Below are positions 34,693 to 44,965 of a stretch of DNA of 64,000 bases, one piece after another (within the stretch, counting starts at the first letter, position 1; each line of letters opens with the position of its first letter). A program made the position numbers and the translations under genes. The notes below the pieces were generated by a model, which was not told where the DNA came from, searched no databases, and saw only the letters and a program-made list of their open reading frames with translations. The stretch is from assembly GCA_002082585.1 (NCBI GenBank), contig CP020563.1, positions 2,288,001 to 2,352,000 of the forward strand, written 5' to 3'. The DNA comes from Kitasatospora albolonga (GTDB lineage: Bacteria > Actinomycetota > Actinomycetes > Streptomycetales > Streptomycetaceae).

Positions 34693-37600
34693 GTGTCCAC
34701 GGGGCTAGGGGATCAGGTGACGGGTTTCGTCCTTCTACGGGTGAGGGCGCATCGCCTTCTGCTCTCCGCGGCCGTCCTGGCCGTCCTGCTGACCACGTCC
34801 GTCCTGGCCGCGCTCACCGCGTTCTCCGGTTCCGTGGGCGACGCGGCCCTGCGCCACTCGCTCACCCACGGGTCGGCCGCGTCGGCGGCCCTCACCGTCT
34901 CCGCCTCGGTGGACCGGGAGCAGCGCGCGCAGGCCGACGAAGCCGTCCGCGAGGCCGCCCGCGACGCCTTCGACGGACTGCCCGTGACGGTGGGGAAGCT
35001 GGAGAGCTCCGGGGCGTACGCGCTGCCGCGCCGCCTCCAGGACCCGGCCGCCCGGCGCGGCGAGCCGGACCTCACCCACTTCGCCTCCCTGGACCCCCGC
35101 CGGGTCCGGATCACCGAGGGCGAGGCGCCCGCCGCCGGGGGCACCGGGCCGGTCCAGGTGGCCCTGCCCGTCGTGGCCGCCGAGGCGCTGAAGCTGAAGC
35201 CCGGCGCACGGCTCACCGTCACCGACCGGCTGCGCGACAAGAAGCAGCGCGTCCTGGTCACGGGCGTCTACGAGGCAGCCGACCGGTCCGACCCGTACTG
35301 GCAGCTCGACCCGCTCGGCGGGCGCGGGGTGCGCAAGCTCGCCTTCACGACGTACGGCCCCCTGCTCACCGACCCCGCCGTCCTGACCTCCGGCACCCTC
35401 GGCAAGGGCGAGACGTCCTGGCTGGCCACCGCCGACTTCTCCACGCTGACCACCGATTCCATGGCGGACCTGCGCCGGACCTCGTCCGCGGCGCCGAAGG
35501 CCCTGGTGGACGCCCCGGTGTTCGCGTCCGGGGTCACCGCGCGGATGTCGCTGCCCACCGTGCTCGACCAGCTCGACCGGGCGCTGCTGGTCTCCCGCTC
35601 CACGCTGATGATCGTCGCGGTGCAGCTGGTGCTGCTCGCCGCCTACGCCCTGCTCCTGGTCTCCCGGCTGCTGAACAGCGAGCGCGAGGGGGAACGCGAA
35701 CTGCTGCGGGCCCGGGGCGGATCGCGGGGCCGGATCACCGCGCTGGCGGCGATCGAGGCGTTGCTGCTCGCCGGGCCCGCCGCCGTGATCGCCCCCCTGC
35801 TCGCGGGACCGCTGACCGGGCTGCTGGCCGGGTACAGCGCCCTGTCCCGGATCGGGCTGAAGGTCGACGGGGCCGTGACCGGCACCGTGTGGCTGGTCTC
35901 CGCCGCCGTGGCGCTGGCCTGTGCCCTGGCCGTGGTGGCGCCGTCGCTGGCGGCTGGTGCGGGCGGGCGCAGGACCCGGGCGGCGTCCCTGCCGGGGCCG
36001 GTGCGGGCGGGCGCCGACCTCGGGCTGCTGCTGATCGCGGCGGTGGCGTACTGGCAGCTCGACCGGCAGACCACGAAGTCCGGCAGCGGGGCGCTCAGCG
36101 GCGACCAGGACGGCAACCTCGGGATCGACCCGCTGCTGGTCGCCGCCCCGGCGCTGGCCCTGCTCGCCGGAACCGTCCTGACGCTCCGTCTGCTGCCGCC
36201 CGCCGCGAAGCTCGCCGAACGGTGGGCGGCCAGGGGCCGCGGGCTGCCCGTCGCGCTGGCGGGCTGGCAGTTCAGCAGGCGCCCGCTGCGCGGCGCGGGA
36301 CCGGTGCTGCTGCTGGTCCTGTCGGTCGCGATGGGCATGCTGGCGGTCGGGCAGAGCGCCTCCTGGAACCGCTCGCAGTCCGACCAGGCCGACTTCGGCT
36401 CCGGTGCCTCGGTCCGCCTCACGAACGCCCACGGGGGCACCCCGGCCACCGCCGATGCCTACAGCACGGTGGAGGGGGTGCGCGAAGCGGCCCCGGCCCA
36501 CCGGGCGGAGATAGAGGTCTCCGGCGGGCGCAGGGCCGAGATCCTCGTCCTGGACACCGCGCGCGCGGACGAACGGATGCTGATCCGCCCCGACCTGACC
36601 GACGGGACCGGCCGCGAGATGTTCGCGGCGATAGCCGCGGAGCGCGGCCGCACCGGTCTCCTCCTGCCCGAGGACAGCACCCTGCTGAAGCTGGACGTGC
36701 GGATCACCACCGGGCCCCGGCCCGAACGCCCCGACATCTATGACGACCCCTGGATGATGGACCAGCCACCGGTCTTCACCCTGCTGCTGGAGGACCGCTT
36801 CGGTCTGCCCCACCGGGTCCCGGTCGGCGCCGTGCCCGTGGACGGCCGTACGGTCCCGGTGTCGGTCCCGGTGTCGGCGGCGGCGGGGATGTCCGTGACC
36901 GGTTTCGACCTGGACGGGAGACCGCCGGAGTTCGCCGCCGAGCAGCGCCGGGTCGCGGTGGGCGATGTCCGGGTGGTCACCTCGGCGGGCGACGAACGTC
37001 CGGTGGAGGCCCCCGACGGCCTGCGCTGGAAAGGCGTGGTGAAGAACGGCGGGGTCGGCGTGGAACAGACGGGGAAGGCGCCGGTGGCCGACGGAACGCC
37101 GGGCGCCCCGGTCTTCACGTACGACAGCGATGTGATCCGTGAGGGTGTCCCCGAGAACCCCGTCACCACGCTGCGGGTCAGGGCGGAGAGGCCGTCGGCC
37201 ACCGCGGTGAAGGCGGTGGCGACGGACGCGTACCTGAAGAACACCGGCGCGAAGCTGGGTGACGAGGTCGACCTCACACTGGCCGGGAACAAGCTCCGGG
37301 TGACGCTGGTGAAGGCGGTGCGGCAACTGCCGACCACCGGCACCGGAGAGCTCACCGGCCCCTCCGACGCGGTGCCGGGCGGCGGCGGGCTGCTGCTCGA
37401 CCTCAAGGCCGTGACCGACGTCTTCGCCCACCGGTCCGGCGCCTCCCTCGAGGCGACCGAATGGTGGCTGAGCACCGCCCCGGGCGACGCCGCGAAGACG
37501 GCCTCGGCCCTGCGCGCCCTGCCGGACATCGACCCGGCCCAGGTCCTGGTCCGCGAGGAGGCCGCCCAGCGGCTGGTCGACGACCCGCTGGGGGCGGGAC

Positions 37601-38019
37601 CGCAGTCCGCGCTCCCGGCCGTCGCCGTGGTCGCCGCCGCGCTGGCCGCCGTCGGCTTCGCGGTCAGCGCCTCCGGGTCCCAGCGCGAACGGTCGGCGGA
37701 GCTCGGCCTCCTGCGGGCGCTCGGCGCACCGCGCCGCCGGCTGGCCCGGATGATCGCCGCCGAACAGGGCGTCCTGATCGCCCTCGGCCTGTTCATCGGG
37801 GTCGGCCTCGGCACTGTACTGACCCGGGCCGTCGTCCCGTTCCTCGTACTGACCGGACAGGCGGAGCGGCCCGTGCCCCCGGTGCTGGTGGAGCTGCCGG
37901 TGGGGCAGGTCGCGGTCCTGCTGGCCGGGGTCGCCGCGCTGCCGCTCGTGATCGTCGCGATGATCGCGCTCCGCCGCGGGGACCCGGCCGTGACACTGCG
38001 CCACCAGGGGGAGCACTGA
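34693..38019 (+). CDS. FtsX-type ABC transporter permease, very large
   Basis: The membrane protein has 1108 residues. The first span is at about 15-40 (LLLSAAVLAVLLTTSVLAALTAF), followed by an extracytoplasmic region, then the first FtsX block (spans at about 295-470). A second long extracytoplasmic region of about 350 residues precedes the final FtsX block with the typical QRERSAELGLLRALGAPRRRLARMIAAEQGVLIAL. MacB-type transporters move substrates or force across the membrane by mechanotransmission rather than through a channel. The start could instead be GTG 34717 with AGGGGAT upstream. One base separates its stop from the next permease. Confidence 0.87.
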   Translation: MSTGLGDQVTGFVLLRVRAHRLLLSAAVLAVLLTTSVLAALTAFSGSVGDAALRHSLTHGSAASAALTVSASVDREQRAQADEAVREAARDAFDGLPVTVGKLESSGAYALPRRLQDPAARRGEPDLTHFASLDPRRVRITEGEAPAAGGTGPVQVALPVVAAEALKLKPGARLTVTDRLRDKKQRVLVTGVYEAADRSDPYWQLDPLGGRGVRKLAFTTYGPLLTDPAVLTSGTLGKGETSWLATADFSTLTTDSMADLRRTSSAAPKALVDAPVFASGVTARMSLPTVLDQLDRALLVSRSTLMIVAVQLVLLAAYALLLVSRLLNSEREGERELLRARGGSRGRITALAAIEALLLAGPAAVIAPLLAGPLTGLLAGYSALSRIGLKVDGAVTGTVWLVSAAVALACALAVVAPSLAAGAGGRRTRAASLPGPVRAGADLGLLLIAAVAYWQLDRQTTKSGSGALSGDQDGNLGIDPLLVAAPALALLAGTVLTLRLLPPAAKLAERWAARGRGLPVALAGWQFSRRPLRGAGPVLLLVLSVAMGMLAVGQSASWNRSQSDQADFGSGASVRLTNAHGGTPATADAYSTVEGVREAAPAHRAEIEVSGGRRAEILVLDTARADERMLIRPDLTDGTGREMFAAIAAERGRTGLLLPEDSTLLKLDVRITTGPRPERPDIYDDPWMMDQPPVFTLLLEDRFGLPHRVPVGAVPVDGRTVPVSVPVSAAAGMSVTGFDLDGRPPEFAAEQRRVAVGDVRVVTSAGDERPVEAPDGLRWKGVVKNGGVGVEQTGKAPVADGTPGAPVFTYDSDVIREGVPENPVTTLRVRAERPSATAVKAVATDAYLKNTGAKLGDEVDLTLAGNKLRVTLVKAVRQLPTTGTGELTGPSDAVPGGGGLLLDLKAVTDVFAHRSGASLEATEWWLSTAPGDAAKTASALRALPDIDPAQVLVREEAAQRLVDDPLGAGPQSALPAVAVVAAALAAVGFAVSASGSQRERSAELGLLRALGAPRRRLARMIAAEQGVLIALGLFIGVGLGTVLTRAVVPFLVLTGQAERPVPPVLVELPVGQVAVLLAGVAALPLVIVAMIALRRGDPAVTLRHQGEH

Positions 38020-38020
38020 C

Positions 38021-40837
38021 ATGAGCAACGGCAATCGGGCGGCCGACGCCCCGTGGATACGTACCCGGCTGCGCACCGCGCCCGGTACGGCGGTGTCCCT
38101 CGCGGTGCTGGTGCTGGTGACGGCGTTCCTCGCCGCCGCGTTCCCGCGCGCGGTGGACGCGTACGAGACGAAGGGGCTGCGCCACGACATCCGGACGGTG
38201 GACGCGAGCCGCAGCGTCGTGGAGGTCGCCCGCCCGCAGCCCGGCCTCAACCTGCCGCAGGAGCAGCGGGAGGCCGAGATGCGCACCCCCGCGCTGGAGC
38301 GCGTCGGCGACAGGCTGCTGAAGGCGCTGCCCGCGCCGCTGCGCGCGGACGCGCCGTCCGTCGCGTACGGGGTGCGGGCCACGAAGGCGATCGTGGCGAC
38401 CGAACCCTGGCTGCCGCGGCCCGAGGCGATTCCGCCGCAGCTCACCTACGCGGCGCAGACGGGGCTGAAGAAGCACGCCACGCTGAGCTCGGGGGCCTGG
38501 CCGACGACGTCGGGCCCGGTGACGGCGGACTCCCGCGAGGTGGAGGGCGTGGTCACCGAGGAGACGGCGCACGAGCTGAAGGTGAAGGCCGGGGCGACCA
38601 TCGCGGTACCCACCACGGACAACGAGCGCATCACCGTACGGATCACCGGCATCGTCGCCCCGCGCGACCCGCTGGGCAGCTACTGGTCCGCCGATCCGCT
38701 GCTGCGCACCCCCTCCCTGGTCCCGGACCCCACGAAACCCGTCCCCCAGCACTACTGGGTCGGCTCGGTGCTGCTGGCCGAGGACGCCGGTCCGGTGCTC
38801 CTGAGCACGGCCGCCGAGCCCGCCCTCTACTGGCGTATCCCGCCCGACCCGGCATCGCTGACCGGACCGGACAGCGCCCGGCTCCAGTCCGTCGTCGCCG
38901 CCCTGGTGAGCGGCCCCCGGCTCCTTGAGGTGCGGGAGATCGCCGGAGACACCGCCGTGGTCGCCACCGGACTCGGCGACGTCGTGGAGAGCAACATCCG
39001 GATGCGCGAGGCGATCAGCCCCGTGATCGCGGTCGCCGCCCTCGGGATCGGTTCCGTGGCCGCCGTCGTCCTGCTGATGACGGGTGCCCTGATCGGCGCC
39101 CGCCGCCGGAGCGAGCTGGCCCTGCTGCGCGCGCGGGGCGGCTCCCTGCGCGGCATCGGCGGGCGGCTGCTCGCGGAGACCTCGGTGACCGTGCTGCCGG
39201 CCGCCGCCCTCGGGTTCCTGCTCGCGGTGGCGGCCGTGGGTGAGGCCCGGTGGTGGCCGGGGGCGCTGGCCGCGGCGGGCGTCGCCGCCCTGGTGTGCGT
39301 CGCCCTGCCCCTGCGGACGACGCTCCAGCACATCCGGCCCACGCTGCGCGGGGCGCGCGAGGACATGGTGAGCGTCCGCCCGTCCCGTCGGCGTACCGTC
39401 GTCGAACTGACCCTGGTCGTGCTGGCGGTCGGCGCGGTGACGGCGCTGCTGCGGCGCGGCACAGCGGCCGGGGGCGGCACCGACCTGCTGGTCAGCGGCG
39501 CGCCCGTGCTGGTCGCGCTGATCGTGGCGCTCGTCCTGGTACGTCTCTACCCGCTGCCCCTGCGGCTCGCCGCGCGCCCCATGGCGCGGCTGCGCGGGGC
39601 GATCGGCTTCCTCTCGCTGGCCCGCGCCGGACGCGCCTCGGGCAGCGGGGCGCTGCCGCTGCTCGCCCTGCTGCTGGCGCTGGCCACGGCGGCGTTCGGC
39701 GGCTCGGTGGTCGCGGGAATCGGGGACGCCCGGGACGACGCGGCGCTCGCGGCCGTCGGGGCGGACGCCCGGATCAGGGGCCTGAGCGAGCGGGCGACGC
39801 TGCCCGACGAGCTGGTCCGCAGGGTGGGCGGCCTGGACGGGGTGGAGAACGCGGCGCCGGTACGGGTCGAGTTCAGCGTGAACATGCCGGAGGCGGCGTC
39901 CGGCGGGGGGAGCGGTCCGGGGGGCGGCGGCCCCGACGTCGCGGCCCTGGTGGGCGTCGACCCCGCCGCGTACGCCCGGCTGGCCCGGACGACCGGGCTG
40001 CCGGACTTCCCGGCCGACCGGCTGGCGGCCACCGGCCCCTCGGCCCCGCTGCCGAAGGGCACGGAGGGCGCCACCGGACGGGTGCTGCCCGTCATCGCCT
40101 CCCCGTCGGTCGCCGCCCGGCTGGGCACGGAGCCGCGCGCGGTCAAGACGCTGTCCGGGCACTTCAAGGTCCAGGTCGTGGGGACCGTGCCGCGCGTCGC
40201 CTCGGTGGTCACCACGAACTTCCTGATGGTCAACTCCGCCTCCCTCGAACACCAGGAACCCACCACGCTGCTCCTCACCGGCTCACCGGACCCCGGGAAA
40301 CTGCGGGCGGCGGTCGGCGAGAGCGGCAAGGAGTACGTCGTACAGCTGCGTTCCGAGGAGCGCGAGCGGTACGTGAACACCCCGATGCAGGCGGGGGCCG
40401 AGCGGATCTACCTCTCGGCCGTCGCGGCGGGCGCCGGATACGCGCTGCTGGCCATGGCGCTGTCGCTGTTCCAGACCGCACCGGAGCGCAAGACGCTGCT
40501 GGCCCGGCTGCGCACGATGGGGCTCACCACCGGGCAGGGCAGGCGGCTGCTGGCCTTCGAGGCCACTCCGCAGGCGCTGCTGGCGGCGGTGGGCGGCCTG
40601 TTCACCGGCTGGGCGACCATCGCCCTGCTCTCCCCCGGCGTCGACCTGGTCCCGCTGGCGCTCGCGGGCGTCGCCGGATCGGACACCAGCCCCGTCCCGC
40701 TGCGCACCGACCCCTGGTCACTGGGGCTTCCGGCGGTGGGGGTCGTCGTTCTCGCCGCCACGGTCGCGGGCGTCCAGGCGTGGTGGGCGAGCCGCCGCGG
40801 ATCGATCACCGAACTCAGGGCAGGAGACTCCCGATGA
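38021..40837 (+). CDS. FtsX-type ABC transporter permease, second
   Basis: This 938-residue partner of the upstream permease has the same layout: N-terminal span (about 25-45), large extracytoplasmic domain, FtsX block with RRRSELALLRARGGSLRGIGGRLLAE, a second extracytoplasmic region containing a Gly-rich loop (SGGGSGPGGGGPD), and a terminal FtsX block (APERKTLLARLRTMGLTTGQGRRLLAFEATPQALL). The ATG follows a GGGGGAGCAC ribosome site, and the 3' end overlaps the ATPase start by four bases. It probably forms a heterodimer with the first permease. Confidence 0.9.
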   Translation: MSNGNRAADAPWIRTRLRTAPGTAVSLAVLVLVTAFLAAAFPRAVDAYETKGLRHDIRTVDASRSVVEVARPQPGLNLPQEQREAEMRTPALERVGDRLLKALPAPLRADAPSVAYGVRATKAIVATEPWLPRPEAIPPQLTYAAQTGLKKHATLSSGAWPTTSGPVTADSREVEGVVTEETAHELKVKAGATIAVPTTDNERITVRITGIVAPRDPLGSYWSADPLLRTPSLVPDPTKPVPQHYWVGSVLLAEDAGPVLLSTAAEPALYWRIPPDPASLTGPDSARLQSVVAALVSGPRLLEVREIAGDTAVVATGLGDVVESNIRMREAISPVIAVAALGIGSVAAVVLLMTGALIGARRRSELALLRARGGSLRGIGGRLLAETSVTVLPAAALGFLLAVAAVGEARWWPGALAAAGVAALVCVALPLRTTLQHIRPTLRGAREDMVSVRPSRRRTVVELTLVVLAVGAVTALLRRGTAAGGGTDLLVSGAPVLVALIVALVLVRLYPLPLRLAARPMARLRGAIGFLSLARAGRASGSGALPLLALLLALATAAFGGSVVAGIGDARDDAALAAVGADARIRGLSERATLPDELVRRVGGLDGVENAAPVRVEFSVNMPEAASGGGSGPGGGGPDVAALVGVDPAAYARLARTTGLPDFPADRLAATGPSAPLPKGTEGATGRVLPVIASPSVAARLGTEPRAVKTLSGHFKVQVVGTVPRVASVVTTNFLMVNSASLEHQEPTTLLLTGSPDPGKLRAAVGESGKEYVVQLRSEERERYVNTPMQAGAERIYLSAVAAGAGYALLAMALSLFQTAPERKTLLARLRTMGLTTGQGRRLLAFEATPQALLAAVGGLFTGWATIALLSPGVDLVPLALAGVAGSDTSPVPLRTDPWSLGLPAVGVVVLAATVAGVQAWWASRRGSITELRAGDSR

Positions 40838-41826
40838 CCTCGTCCACCGAGACGGCAGACACGGCCCGCGGGCCCGAAACGACACTGGCGGAGCTGGAGC
40901 GCCGGGCCGCGGCCCGGCGGGACCGCCCCTCCTACGGGCACGACGCCCTGATCGCCTGTGACCGGGTGGTACGGATCTTCACCACGGACGGGGTGGAGGT
41001 GCAGGCCCTCCAGGGCCTCGATCTGCTGGTCACCCAGGGCGAGTTGATGGCCCTGGTGGGGGCGTCGGGCAGCGGCAAGTCGACGCTGATGAACATCCTG
41101 GCGGGCCTGGACGTGCCGACGGCCGGATCGGCGAAGGTCGCGGGCTGCGACCTGCTGTCGATGGGGGCGAAGGAGCGGCTGCGCTACCGCCGGGACGTGG
41201 TCGGGTTCGTCTGGCAGCAGACCGCCCGCAACCTGCTCCCGTACCTCACCGCGATGCAGAACGTCACCCTGCCCATGCAGCTGCGCGGCGGCGGCAGCAA
41301 GCGTGAACGGGCCGCCCGCGCCGAGTCGTTGCTCGCCATGCTCGACATCGCGGACCTGCGCGACCGGCGGCCCCAGCAGCTGTCCGGCGGTCAGCAGCAG
41401 CGGGTGGCCATCGCGGTGGCGCTCGCCAACTCCCCGTCCGTCCTGCTCGCCGACGAGCCGACCGGTGAGCTGGACTCGGCCACCGGGGAGCAGGTCTTCG
41501 CCGCGTTCCGGCGCGCCAACGAGGAGCTGGGCACCTCGATCGTGATCGTCACCCATGACCAGGCGGTGGCGAACGAGGTCCGCCGTACGGTCGCGATCCG
41601 CGACGGCCGTACGTCCTCCGAGGTGCTGCGCCGCACGGAGGTGGACGCGGCGACGGGCCAGGAGTCGCAGGTGGCCCGGGAGTACGCGATGCTCGACCGG
41701 GCGGGCCGGCTCCAGCTCCCGGCGGACTACACGCAGGCGCTGGGCATGGAGCACCGGGTGCTGCTGGAGCTGGAGCAGGACCACATCGGGGTCTGGCCGG
41801 ACGCGCACGGGGCGGCGGAGAAGTAA
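40834..41826 (+). CDS. MacB/LolD-type ABC transporter ATPase
   Basis: The ATG overlaps the permease stop (ATGA) and has CAGGAG upstream, giving 330 residues. All nucleotide-binding motifs are visible: Walker A GASGSGKST, the Q-loop VWQQ, signature LSGGQQQRVAIA, Walker B VLLADEPTGELD and the switch histidine in VTHD. An N-terminal extension of about 40 residues and a C-terminal tail of about 90 residues are longer than usual for LolD-like ATPases. It energises the two large permeases upstream; the cargo is unknown. Confidence 0.93.
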   Translation: MTSSTETADTARGPETTLAELERRAAARRDRPSYGHDALIACDRVVRIFTTDGVEVQALQGLDLLVTQGELMALVGASGSGKSTLMNILAGLDVPTAGSAKVAGCDLLSMGAKERLRYRRDVVGFVWQQTARNLLPYLTAMQNVTLPMQLRGGGSKRERAARAESLLAMLDIADLRDRRPQQLSGGQQQRVAIAVALANSPSVLLADEPTGELDSATGEQVFAAFRRANEELGTSIVIVTHDQAVANEVRRTVAIRDGRTSSEVLRRTEVDAATGQESQVAREYAMLDRAGRLQLPADYTQALGMEHRVLLELEQDHIGVWPDAHGAAEK

Positions 41827-41844
41827 CGGCGGGGAGGGGTAAGG

Positions 41845-41935
41845 GGCTTCAGCCCCGCCCGACCGCGGGCCCGGCGCTTCAGTCATACCCGGCCCGCAGG
41901 CCCGGCGCCTCCGGCGCTTCAGCCCCGCCCGACCG
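41845..41935. repeat. Dispersed GGCGCTTCAGCCCC-type element, two copies
   Basis: The 20-bp unit gcttcagccccgcccgaccg occurs at 41846-41865 and 41916-41935, with shortened pieces (ccggcgcttcag, ccggcgcctccggcgc) between. Similar cttcagcccc/ccggcg elements are familiar between genes in Streptomyces. The second copy includes the last codons and stop of the next minus-strand gene. Confidence 0.6.
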
Positions 41936-42629
41936 ACAGATTCAGCCCGCCGGGACCGCCCAGCCCCCCGGCCGGGTCGCGGCGCAGGGCGACCGAGCCG
42001 AACGGGGTCCGCAGCCGCAGCCAGGCGCCCGAGGCGAACAGCGATACGGGGAGACCGGGGTCGGCGCGCAGGAAGCCGAGGGACTGGGCCGCGTGGACCG
42101 CGCGCAGGGGCAGTTCGGTGGCGCCGACCGGGCGGGACCAGATCTCCCGGCCGATCCGGTCGCGTTCGGCACGGGTACGGAGCTCCTCGGGCAGCGCCTC
42201 GTCCCGCGTACGGAACTCGGCGACGGCCGCGTCGAGGGCGGCGCGCAGGGCGTCCGGCCGGGGCAGCCCGGCCTGCTCCCGCCAGGGCCCCCGGGGCGGC
42301 AGGACACCGGTCCAGGGCGGCCCGGTGACGGGGGCGGGCAGCACACCGCCGCGCTCCCCGGGGCCCTCCTCGGAGATGTCGAGGGACTCCAGCAGCTCCC
42401 CGGCCGACACCGTGACGTCGAGCGTCTCGGGGCGGGCCAGGCGGGCCGTACGGATCGCGAGGACCTCGAAGGAGGGCGGGCGGCCGAACACGGCCAGTGC
42501 GTCGCCGCCGCCCGCCTGCAACCGGACCGCGGCGGCCCGGTCGTAGTGGAGCAGCCGGCCGAGGAAGGCGGCGAGATCCGCCGCCTCCCTCGGGTCGGCG
42601 AACAGCAGCGACTGCACAGGCACGGTCAT
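41919..42629 (-). CDS. Conserved hypothetical protein, 236 residues
   Basis: I do not recognise this protein. It is soluble, with no signal peptide or membrane segment, and opens MTVPVQSLLFADPREAADLAAFLGRLLHYDRAAAVRLQ. A conserved-looking alpha/beta N-terminal half is followed by a Pro/Gly linker and a helix (LRAALDAAVAEFRTRDEALPEELRTRAERDRIGREIW). The start ATG overlaps the stop of the upstream thioesterase by four bases (42626-42629), so the two are co-translated. The last residues, NLSVGRG, are encoded within a copy of the dispersed repeat element. Confidence 0.78.
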   Translation of the reverse strand: MTVPVQSLLFADPREAADLAAFLGRLLHYDRAAAVRLQAGGGDALAVFGRPPSFEVLAIRTARLARPETLDVTVSAGELLESLDISEEGPGERGGVLPAPVTGPPWTGVLPPRGPWREQAGLPRPDALRAALDAAVAEFRTRDEALPEELRTRAERDRIGREIWSRPVGATELPLRAVHAAQSLGFLRADPGLPVSLFASGAWLRLRTPFGSVALRRDPAGGLGGPGGLNLSVGRG

Positions 42630-43048
42630 GCCGCGGCGGGCTCCTCTGCCAGGTACTTCTGGAGGAAGAGCTTCTCCTCGGCGGAGATCCGCCGGGGCCG
42701 CTCGGCCTTCAGGTCGTACGGGACGACGACGGTCGCGGCCCGTACGTACACCTGCTCGGGGTCCTTGATCTCATAGGCGATCGTCAGCGACGCGGCACCT
42801 ATCTTCGTGACCCACGACTCGACCGTGACCGGCTCGTGCCGGTGCACGAGCGGCCGTACGTAGTCGATCTCGTGCCGGGCCACGACGGACCCGCCCGAGA
42901 ACGACGGCGAGCCGTCCCCCGGCGCCAGCCGGAACATGAAGTCGATGCGCGCCTCCTCCAGGTAGCGGAGGAAGACCACGTTGTTGACGTGGCCGAAGGC
43001 GTCCATGTCCGACCAGCGCAGGGGGCAGCTGTAGATATGACGAGCCAA
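42626..43048 (-). CDS. Acyl-CoA thioesterase, 4HBT hotdog family
   Basis: The 140-residue protein begins MARHIYSCPLRWSDMDAFGHVNNVVFLRYLEEARIDFMF, which contains the hotdog catalytic aspartate in the DMDAFGHVNN motif. It hydrolyses acyl-CoA thioesters in the cytoplasm, probably as a tetramer. The start is taken as TTG 43048, five bases after the ettA stop, because the conserved domain begins there and a GCGAGG site lies upstream. Longer frames run back into ettA without homology. It is part of the ettA operon by spacing. Confidence 0.86.
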   Translation of the reverse strand: MARHIYSCPLRWSDMDAFGHVNNVVFLRYLEEARIDFMFRLAPGDGSPSFSGGSVVARHEIDYVRPLVHRHEPVTVESWVTKIGAASLTIAYEIKDPEQVYVRAATVVVPYDLKAERPRRISAEEKLFLQKYLAEEPAAA

Positions 43049-43053
43049 GACGA

Positions 43054-44718
<1,665 letters not shown>

Positions 44719-44798
44719 GAGAAACCGTCCGGCAGCAATAGAGGTGTGGGCAGATACACCCCATCTTGCCTGACGTCCATCCCCGGAAGGAAACCCGT

Positions 44799-44931
44799 CC
44801 GGGGATCGGTCCGGGGACCGGTCATGGGGCCAGTTCCCGGGACCGGTCCGGAATCGGCCCGGGATCGGTTCGGGATCGGCCGTGGGGCCGGTTGCCGGGA
44901 CCTGTCGGGGACCGGTCCCGGGAGTGGCCGG
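44799..44931. repeat. 12-bp degenerate tandem array upstream of ettA
   Basis: About eleven consecutive units resembling ccggggaccggt run from 44799 to 44931, nearly all exactly 12 bases long (one is 13). They fill the gap between the thioester-protein gene (stop at 44966) and ettA (start 44718), on the side that would be the ettA leader or promoter. Confidence 0.75.
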
Positions 44932-44965
44932 TGCGCTGCCGTGGCGGTCGCGCACCGGCCGGCCG

